DNA of 14,035 bases. It comes from UMGS1840 sp964537245. Its GTDB lineage: Bacteria > Bacillota > Clostridia > UMGS1840. Where the stretch lies: positions 1 through 14,035 of the forward strand of contig CAZHZL010000069.1 in assembly GCA_964537245.1 (NCBI GenBank), in the 5' to 3' direction. The notes below the pieces were generated by a model. It was not told the origin of the DNA and made no database searches. It worked only from the letters and a program-made list of their open reading frames with translations. The translations under genes were made by a program, and so were the position numbers. Shown one piece after another: positions 1-5,077 of this stretch. Numbering within the stretch: position 1 is the first letter of the stretch; every line of letters starts with the position of its first letter.

Positions 1-53
1 CCACCTCAAAAAATTCTTTATAACTTTTTTCACCACAACTATTGACAAAGAGC

Positions 54-90
54 CACTTTTTAATGCGTTCTTCGGAACGCATTTTTTTAT
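54..90 (+). repeat. Direct repeat copy 1 (terminator plus upstream CACTTTTT)
   Basis: This 37-base segment matches 288-324 at 36 of 37 positions; the only difference is A62 versus C296. The repeat covers the CACTTTTT element, the UUCG-capped hairpin and the T tract. Flanking bases on both sides diverge, so the shared piece is a 3'-end module. In copy 2 the CACTTTTT element forms one arm of a predicted pseudoknot, so copy 1 may be the tail of a paralogous RNA gene lying mostly outside the window. Confidence 0.85.
62..88 (+). terminator. Intrinsic terminator of an upstream unit outside the window
   Basis: A perfect 9-bp stem (arms 62-70 and 75-83) closes a UUCG tetraloop and runs into seven T residues at 82-88. 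Nothing coding precedes it within the window, so it ends a transcript that begins left of base 1. Its stem, loop and T tract are the same as in the second terminator at 297-322, and the eight bases before the stem also match, so the two ends appear related by duplication. Confidence 0.85.
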
Positions 91-138
91 TATGATTATA
101 AAATAAACAGCATTTTTTTAATTTTTTTATTTATTCTA

Positions 139-167
139 TTGATTTTTTCTTTCTTTAATGATATAAT
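139..167 (+). promoter_or_regulatory. Sigma-A-type promoter for the structured RNA
   Basis: A -35 TTGATT (139-144) and a perfect -10 TATAAT (162-167) are separated by 17 bases. The expected start, about 7 bases after the -10, falls on G174, which is the first base of the long inverted-repeat stem of the predicted RNA. That coincidence supports both the promoter and the RNA. The upstream DNA (93-138) is T-rich and otherwise featureless. Confidence 0.75.
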
Positions 168-173
168 AAAATT

Positions 174-322
174 GTAGTTAATTTGAATATTATTTGTATT
201 CGGGGAAATACTTTTGTTAAAAAGTGTTTTCTCTTATTAATAATTTCCCGAATGGAGATATTCAATATTAACTACAAACGAGGGATACACTTTTTCATGC
301 GTTCTTCGGAACGCATTTTTTT
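174..322 (+). ncRNA. Predicted ~150-nt structured RNA with pseudoknot, family not recognised
   Basis: The inferred transcript starts at about G174 and ends at the T tract near 322. Paired segments seen directly: 174-182 with 267-275 and 183-190 with 258-265, a 17-bp closing stem with one bulged U266; an internal loop (191-197 against 254-257, GGAG); 198-204 plus 206-209 with 243-253, an 11-bp stem with G205 bulged. In the apical region, AAAAAGTGT at 219-227 is perfectly complementary over 9 bases to ACACTTTTT at 287-295, directly beside the terminator stem. This pseudoknot excludes a local 6-bp hairpin (210-215 with 220-225), so two forms are possible. No sequence complementary to the terminator arms is visible elsewhere in the leader, so it looks more like a free small RNA than a classical attenuator, but the next gene begins only 15 bases after the terminator and a cis role remains possible. 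It does not resemble T-box, 6S, tmRNA or a riboswitch that I can recognise. Confidence 0.6.
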
Positions 323-324
323 AT
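288..324 (+). repeat. Direct repeat copy 2 (3' end of the structured RNA)
   Basis: The partner of 54-90, identical at 36 of 37 positions. In this copy the CACTTTTT part lies within the 3' arm of the predicted pseudoknot, and the rest forms the terminator. Confidence 0.85.
297..322 (+). terminator. Intrinsic terminator of the structured RNA
   Basis: A perfect 8-bp stem (297-304 with 309-316) with a UUCG loop is followed by seven T residues (316-322). It lies between the RNA and the ribosome binding site (GTGAGGG, 325-331) of the next gene, so that gene is expressed either by read-through or not at all from the upstream promoter. Confidence 0.85.
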
Positions 325-337
325 GTGAGGGAAAACT

Positions 338-958
338 ATGAATTTTAAAGAATTGGAGCTTTTGAAAGAGCTGATGAGCGCTGAAAAAGCTGTTGTATCA
401 AAAGCAAATATATATGTTGACGGAAAACGGGTGCAAGTTTCAAAAATCCTGTTTCATGAGAAATCTATATTTATGCCTCTTGAAAAAACCTCTAAAATTT
501 TCGGAAAAACTATAACACACGATGAACATTTTAAGAATATTTTTATCGGACAGCCTCCCTGCGGAATAAATCCGCTTAATGAAGTATGCCGTCCAATATC
601 AACCACGAACTGTACTATAACAGATAAATTTAGTTTTGACGGAATTGATTACACAAATGCGATGATTTTCAAAACCAATTATCCCGATAAGCCATATTAC
701 GCTGAAGCAGAATACAGGCTGAACGGTCTTTTTAAGAAGCTCACCTTTGAACTGATACAGCTTTCTGACATTGACTATGATACAACTATATTCTGGATTA
801 TGGGAGAAGACGAGCACACGAAAGAATATGAGCTTAAAAAAATGGACAAAATTCAAAAAATTGAGCTTGATGTTACAGACAGACAAACTGCAAAAATATA
901 TTTCCTTTGTCAGAATAAATCAATAAATTATGCTGTCGTAAATGCATTTTTACAATAA
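338..958 (+). CDS. Hypothetical protein with CuAO-N-like and NPCBM-like segments
   Basis: A 206-residue protein whose function I do not know. Residues about 22-70 (IYVDGKRVQVSKILF through MPLEKTSKIFGKTI) follow the pattern of the copper amine oxidase N-terminal-like 'stalk' domain common in clostridial surface proteins. Residues about 96-190 (SFDGIDYTNAMIF, then YRLNGLFKKLTFEL, then a YELKK...IELDVT run) fit the NPCBM/NEW2 carbohydrate-binding-like beta fold. These are pattern calls by eye, not profile hits. Such domains are usually exported, yet the N-terminus (MNFKELELLKELMSAEK) is a charged helix with no signal peptide, and no transmembrane segment is visible. The start is backed by GTGAGGG 6-7 bases upstream. 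It lies just after a terminator-ended structured RNA and before a bidirectional terminator, so it is a single-gene unit. Confidence 0.7.
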   Translation: MNFKELELLKELMSAEKAVVSKANIYVDGKRVQVSKILFHEKSIFMPLEKTSKIFGKTITHDEHFKNIFIGQPPCGINPLNEVCRPISTTNCTITDKFSFDGIDYTNAMIFKTNYPDKPYYAEAEYRLNGLFKKLTFELIQLSDIDYDTTIFWIMGEDEHTKEYELKKMDKIQKIELDVTDRQTAKIYFLCQNKSINYAVVNAFLQ

Positions 959-986
959 AAAACAGTGGCTAAAGCCACTGTTTTTT
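957..986. terminator. Bidirectional intrinsic terminator between convergent genes
   Basis: The stem AACAGTGGC (961-969) pairs with GCCACTGTT (974-982) around a TAAA loop, with an A run on the left (955-962) and a T run on the right (981-986). Read on the plus strand it ends the 206-aa gene; read on the minus strand it ends the symporter gene, whose stop is at 996. Confidence 0.9.
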
Positions 987-995
987 ATTGTAATA

Positions 996-2549
996 CTATT
1001 TTTCGCTTAATGATTCCTTCGCCTTTACTGTAACTTCTTTTTCATAACATTCAAAGCAATTATCAACAAAAGCTTTTTCAGGCTTCTTTGTTATTAAACT
1101 AACAACAGGGAAAATAACAAGTCCTGCAAGCATTACAACTGCACCGCAGTTAATAGGTGACTGCAAAATTGCAGGGAATGCCGAACGGAATAAAAGATTT
1201 AAAACCATAACTCCTGCCCCGAAAATCATAGTAACCCATGTTGCAGCCTTTGTTGCCCATTTTGTATATAAGCCATACAAGAACGGTGCAAGGAATGCGC
1301 CTGCAAGTGCGCCCCATGATACGCCCATAAGCTGAGCGATAAACGCAACAGTTTCATTCTGTGACTTAACCTGGAATATAGCAATTACAGCAGAAATAGC
1401 GATAAATACAACGATAAGTATTCTCATAATAAATACCTGCTGTTTTTCTTTCATATCTTTTACGATGTGACCTTTTATCATATCAAGCGTAAGAGTTGAG
1501 CTTGAAGCAAGAACAAGTGACGAAAGAGTCGACATTGAAGCTGAAAGCACAAGTATAATTACAACAGCTATAAGAAGATTTGGCAAGTTTTCGAGCATTG
1601 TCGGAATAATTGAGTCAAACCCGCCTGACGGAGTTCCGTTCACAACATTGAGCTTATCTGTAAAAAGTCTGCCGAAGCCGCCGAGGAAGTAGCAACCGCC
1701 TGCTACAACGAGCGCAAACAATGTTGAAATGATTGTACCTTTGTTTATATCCTTTTCACTCTTGATAGCGTAGAACTTCTGTACCATCTGTGGAAGTCCC
1801 CATGTCCCCAGCGATGTAAGAATTACAACGAACATAAGGTTAAGCGGGTCAGGTCCGAAGAATGAGTTAAATGCTCCCGGGAATGCGCCTTCAACCTGTG
1901 AAAGTCCCTCCAATGAGCCGATAAAGCCACCGTTTATAGAAAGAACAGAAGCAATTACAGCAACTATACCGATAATCATTATGATACCCTGTATAAAATC
2001 GTTGATTGCAGTTGCCATGTATCCGCCTGCGATAACATATATACCAGTAAGAACAGCCATCAATATAACGCACAGCGAATAGTCAATTCCGGGGAACGCC
2101 ATTGAGAACAATCTTGAAAGACCGTTATAAAGTGAAGCTGTGTAAGGAATGAGGAAAATAAATACAATAGCTGAAGATACAATTTTAAGAGCTGAGCTGT
2201 TATATCTTTTTCCAAAAAACTCAGGCATTGTAGCACTTTCGAGGTGCTGAGACATAAGTCTTGTTCTTCTTCCCAAGATAACCCATGCCATGAGTGAGCC
2301 GATAACGGCGTTACCGATACCAATCCATGTTGAAGCGATACCGAACTTCCAACCGAACTGTCCTGCATAACCAACGAAAATTACGGCTGAAAAATATGAA
2401 GTACCGTAGGCAAACGCTGTAAGCCACGGACCAACGGATCTTCCGCCGAGAACAAATCCGTTTACATCGGTTGAATTTTTACGGCAGTATAGACCTACCG
2501 CAACCATAATTGCGAAAAAAACAACTAACATTAAAATTTTCAGAACCAT
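996..2549 (-). CDS. Sodium:solute symporter (SSS family), candidate tyrosine/amino-acid importer
   Basis: A 517-residue, strongly hydrophobic protein with roughly 13 membrane segments, the usual length for the SSS (PutP/PanF) family of Na+-coupled importers. The family signature is clear: the GGRSVGPWLTAFAYGTSYFSA region (35-55) in the first helices, and the SASMSTLSSLVLASS run at 336-350. There Ser340-Thr341 align with the PutP residues known to bind Na+ in the second sodium site. PutP's Asp55 position is occupied by Tyr52, so this is not a standard proline carrier. The C-terminal ~30 residues are charged and cytoplasmic. The start is set by AAAGGAGG (2558-2565) 8 bases upstream. A T-box leader precedes it, so its substrate is probably the amino acid that charges the sensed tRNA. 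The exact substrate is inferred, not shown. Confidence 0.9.
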   Translation of the reverse strand: MVLKILMLVVFFAIMVAVGLYCRKNSTDVNGFVLGGRSVGPWLTAFAYGTSYFSAVIFVGYAGQFGWKFGIASTWIGIGNAVIGSLMAWVILGRRTRLMSQHLESATMPEFFGKRYNSSALKIVSSAIVFIFLIPYTASLYNGLSRLFSMAFPGIDYSLCVILMAVLTGIYVIAGGYMATAINDFIQGIIMIIGIVAVIASVLSINGGFIGSLEGLSQVEGAFPGAFNSFFGPDPLNLMFVVILTSLGTWGLPQMVQKFYAIKSEKDINKGTIISTLFALVVAGGCYFLGGFGRLFTDKLNVVNGTPSGGFDSIIPTMLENLPNLLIAVVIILVLSASMSTLSSLVLASSSTLTLDMIKGHIVKDMKEKQQVFIMRILIVVFIAISAVIAIFQVKSQNETVAFIAQLMGVSWGALAGAFLAPFLYGLYTKWATKAATWVTMIFGAGVMVLNLLFRSAFPAILQSPINCGAVVMLAGLVIFPVVSLITKKPEKAFVDNCFECYEKEVTVKAKESLSEK

Positions 2550-2605
2550 ACTGAAAACCTCCTTTAAAAAAATTTAGTAAATTGTTGTTTTCGGAAGTGT
2601 AGAAT

Positions 2606-2670
2606 AAAAAAAATCCCGCCCTTCCGATTCTGATTTTCCCGTCTTAGAAAATCAAAAACATGAGGACGAG
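2606..2670 (-). terminator. T-box regulated terminator
   Basis: CTCGTCC (minus strand, 2664-2670) pairs over 7 positions, with G-U pairs, with GGGCGGG (2615-2621) and is followed by eight U residues (2606-2613). A smaller GATTTTC/GAAAATC hairpin sits inside. The 5' arm is also the 3' arm of the antiterminator, giving the usual mutually exclusive choice. Confidence 0.8.
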
Positions 2671-2941
2671 TTATAATCCCGTGTTACCACCTCAATTTAC
2701 CACTGTTTCACAACAGCAGCCTCAGCAGGTACTCGCAATCTTTCATACGGTTATACCTTGTCGCTGTAACGGGCGCATCCCGCCGTAGCCTACGCGGATT
2801 TTTTAAAAAAAATCTTTCAGTACGGAGCTCCAAGAATGTATTCGGAAAATACCTCTGCCGCTGTCTTACACCAACCGACAGCTCTCTTAGGGTCAGAAAA
2901 TATCCCTACTTGTTTCTCATCATTGCCTTTAAACTTTGGTT
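2606..2941 (-). promoter_or_regulatory. T-box tRNA-sensing leader, specifier probably UAC (Tyr)
   Basis: Read on the minus strand the canonical T-box parts occur in order: the AGTA element (2909-2912); the distal Stem I core AGAGAGCTGTCGGTTGGTG with a matching CAGC arm (about 2859-2887); a specifier region GAA-TAC-A with TAC at 2838-2840; a Stem II/IIA-B segment with GGCGGGATGCGCCCGTTA; and the T-box AGGTGGTAACACGGG (about 2679-2693) with antiterminator partner CTCGTCC. In the family the specifier is followed by a purine (here A) and preceded by GAA, which favours UAC. The UGGU bulge needs an A discriminator in the tRNA, which agrees with tRNA-Tyr though it is not unique to it. Low charging of that tRNA would block the terminator and turn on the symporter. 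Confidence 0.92.
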
Positions 2942-2947
2942 GCTAAC

Positions 2948-2976
2948 ATTCTAGCACTATTTTTTTTATTTGTCAA
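2948..2976 (-). promoter_or_regulatory. Strong sigma-A promoter for the T-box/symporter unit
   Basis: On the minus strand a perfect -35 TTGACA (2971-2976) and a -10 TAGAAT (2948-2953) are spaced by exactly 17 bases of A/T-rich DNA. Transcription would start near 2941, just upstream of T-box Stem I. Confidence 0.88.
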
Positions 2977-2996
2977 TACTTTTTTAAAAAATTGTG

Positions 2997-3028
2997 AAAA
3001 AATACAAAATTATCTTTTATTTTTTGTA
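2997..3028 (-). terminator. Possible weak terminator after the patatin gene
   Basis: On the minus strand TACAAAA (3022-3028) can pair with TTTTGTA (3003-3009), followed by six T residues (2997-3002). The stem is 7 bp with a single G-C pair, so it is weak. A 16-bp A/T palindrome (3024-3039) overlaps it. The strong promoter at 2948-2976 lies just downstream, so some boundary is expected here. Confidence 0.35.
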
Positions 3029-3043
3029 TAATTATACAATTTT

Positions 3044-3892
3044 TTAGTTTTCAAGATATTTTATCATATCTGAAAATCTTTCTTTTGTAAGCTCGTAGCC
3101 AACCTTATAAACAGCTTCAAGCTTTTCCTTATCCTTCTCTATTCTGCCGGCAGCAAGCTTTTCTTCAGGTCTTACCACAAAGACCTTTCCATCTTTTTCA
3201 AGCTCTTTAATAAAATTTGTAGTTTCGTTATACATTATATGACGATTTTTCATAGCTTTGACAATACCCGGATATTTTTTATAAAGAAGCTTCATAATAA
3301 GTCCGTTTTTGTCTGCACTCTTTTGATAATCAAGCGGTTGAGTAAGAACGATTATATTTTTATCATAGCCCATTTCAATTGATTTTTTTATGGGGATAGA
3401 GTCTGCCATACCGCCGTCTAAAAGCTTTTTGCCTTCAAACTCAACAATTTGTGACACCATCGGAAGAGACGCGGAAGCTCTTAATGCGTCCATACTTTTT
3501 TTAAGGTTTTTAAGCTCGATATATTCAGCTTCACCCGTTTCAACATTTGTAACGCCTGCATACAGCTTCATTTCACTTTTTTCATAGGTATCATAATCAA
3601 AAGGATTGAATTTATTCGGGATAAGATTATATGCATATTCAGTTTCAAAAATATTGCCTGTTTTTATCAGATTTGAAAAAGAGCAATATTTTTTATTTCC
3701 GACATGTTGTGTGCTAACAAGCTTTGAGCGTCCTATTTGCTTTGAAAGATAGCTTGTCGCGTGAATAGCACCTGCGGAAACACCGATTACATTTTCAAAT
3801 TCAACATTATTTTCCATAAAAAAGTCAAGCACACCAGCTGTAAAAATTCCGCGTGAGCCGCCGCCTTCAAGCACTAAACCGGCTTTATACAT
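3044..3892 (-). CDS. Patatin-like phospholipase (serine lipid acyl hydrolase)
   Basis: A 282-residue protein of the bacterial patatin family. The oxyanion-hole motif GGGSRG (10-15), the nucleophile elbow GVSAG with Ser39, and the DGG motif with Asp159 form the Ser-Asp catalytic dyad of this family. No signal peptide or membrane segment is seen, so it is probably cytoplasmic or membrane-associated. It would hydrolyse acyl esters of lipids; the natural substrate is unknown. The start is preceded by AAGGAGGGG and the gene begins 17 bases after the tgt stop, its ribosome site lying in that gap, so it is most likely co-transcribed as the last gene of the remB-gyrB-gyrA-tgt unit. There is no obvious functional link to gyrase or tRNA modification. 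Confidence 0.88.
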   Translation of the reverse strand: MYKAGLVLEGGGSRGIFTAGVLDFFMENNVEFENVIGVSAGAIHATSYLSKQIGRSKLVSTQHVGNKKYCSFSNLIKTGNIFETEYAYNLIPNKFNPFDYDTYEKSEMKLYAGVTNVETGEAEYIELKNLKKSMDALRASASLPMVSQIVEFEGKKLLDGGMADSIPIKKSIEMGYDKNIIVLTQPLDYQKSADKNGLIMKLLYKKYPGIVKAMKNRHIMYNETTNFIKELEKDGKVFVVRPEEKLAAGRIEKDKEKLEAVYKVGYELTKERFSDMIKYLEN

Positions 3893-3909
3893 CTATCTTC
3901 CCCTCCTTT

Positions 3910-5046
3910 TTATTCTTCACATTTTCCGTCATAAATCGGTGCATTTTTCTTGCAGAATGATTCAAAATCACCGTTGTCAAGGTGGTCTCTTATATCCTGC
4001 ATAAGATTATTGTAAAAATAAAGATTATGCATTACACAAAGGCGCATTGCAAGCATTTCCTTTGCTTTGAACAGGTGTCGCACATACGCTCTTGAGAAAT
4101 TACGGCAAGTCGGACAATTACACATCGAATCAATTGGACTGTCGTCTGTTTCATATTTTTTATTTGTAATATGCATAATACCGCTGTGTGTAAAAAGTGA
4201 GCCGTGACGGGCATTTCTTGCAGGCATAACGCAATCAAAGAAGTCAACACCCCTAAGCACTCCGTTTAAAATATTGCCCGGAGTACCAACTCCCATAAGA
4301 TATCTTGGCTTATCAGCAGGCATATATGGCTCAACCGTCTCTATTATATGATACATTTCCTCATGAGATTCTCCGACAGCAAGTCCGCCTATTGCATAGC
4401 CCGGTAAATCAAGCTCCCTTATTTTCTTCATATGCTCAATTCTCAAATCCTCATAGGTGCTTCCCTGATTTATTCCCCAAAGCATTTGCTCTTTATTTAT
4501 TGTATCATCAAGTGAATTAAGACGGTCCATTTCTGTTTTACAGCGTTTTAACCATCTGAATGTTCTCTCGGTGGAATTTTTTGTGTACTCATATGTTGCA
4601 GGATTTTCCACACATTCGTCAAAAGCCATAGCGATTGTTGAGGCAAGATTTGACTGTATCTGCATGCTTTCTTCAGGTCCCATAAAAATTCTGCGCCCGT
4701 CAATATGAGACGAAAATGTTACTCCGTCTTCATCTATTTTTCTTATTTTCGCCAACGAGAACACCTGAAATCCACCGCTGTCTGTGAGAATAGGACGGTC
4801 CCAGTTCATAAACTTATGAAGTCCGCCCATTTCTTTTACAACCTTATCACCCGGTCTCAAGTGCAGATGATAGGTATTTGAAAGCTCTACCTGACAACCG
4901 ATGTCCTTTAAATCGAAAGCGGAAACAGCGCCTTTTATTGCGGCAGCTGTTCCCACATTCATAAACACAGGTGTCTGAATAGTGCCGTGGACAGTATGAA
5001 ACTCTCCACGGCGTGCATTTTTTTCCTGTTTTAATAATTTATACAT
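3910..5046 (-). CDS. tgt: tRNA-guanine transglycosylase (queuosine pathway)
   Basis: A 378-residue protein, full length for bacterial Tgt, which swaps guanine 34 in GUN anticodons of Asn, Asp, His and Tyr tRNAs for a queuine precursor. Visible features: LTDSGGFQVFSL with Asp89 (general base); GGLAVGE (220-226) in the base-binding region; FDCVMPARNARHG with Asp271 as the expected nucleophile; and the zinc site Cys309, Cys311, Cys314 and His340. All catalytic and metal residues are present. The usual partners queA, yajC and secDF are not in the window; instead it follows gyrA by 31 bases. The ribosome site is weak, AGGG about 15 bases from the ATG, suggesting modest translation. Family assignment is certain; whether it uses preQ1 or another base cannot be told. 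Confidence 0.97.
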   Translation of the reverse strand: MYKLLKQEKNARRGEFHTVHGTIQTPVFMNVGTAAAIKGAVSAFDLKDIGCQVELSNTYHLHLRPGDKVVKEMGGLHKFMNWDRPILTDSGGFQVFSLAKIRKIDEDGVTFSSHIDGRRIFMGPEESMQIQSNLASTIAMAFDECVENPATYEYTKNSTERTFRWLKRCKTEMDRLNSLDDTINKEQMLWGINQGSTYEDLRIEHMKKIRELDLPGYAIGGLAVGESHEEMYHIIETVEPYMPADKPRYLMGVGTPGNILNGVLRGVDFFDCVMPARNARHGSLFTHSGIMHITNKKYETDDSPIDSMCNCPTCRNFSRAYVRHLFKAKEMLAMRLCVMHNLYFYNNLMQDIRDHLDNGDFESFCKKNAPIYDGKCEE

Positions 5047-5077
5047 AGTTTTATTATTTTTCCCTGTTTATAATTAA

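Noticed and set aside
174..275. A MITE or insertion-sequence remnant with ~30-base terminal inverted repeats
   Set aside because: No target-site duplication flanks the repeats, the promoter start falls exactly on the first repeat base, and the third pairing reaches outside the repeats to the terminator. A transcribed RNA explains the structure better.
297..341. A 14-codon ORF (ATG at 297) overlapping the next gene by ATGA, with AGGG 12 bases upstream
   Set aside because: It is made almost entirely of the terminator hairpin and T tract, and the duplicate module at 54-90 does not preserve a matching coding context. Overlap by chance is more likely than a leader peptide.
139..958. Type III toxin-antitoxin locus (pseudoknotted RNA, terminator, then toxin gene)
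   Set aside because: The layout is similar, but there are no short tandem RNA repeats within the transcript and the protein does not resemble ToxN/CptN/TenpN endoribonucleases.
4600..4625. A DnaA-box-like TTTTCCACA near gyrase genes as a sign of oriC
   Set aside because: It is a single imperfect match inside the tgt coding region with no cluster of boxes or AT-rich unwinding element nearby.
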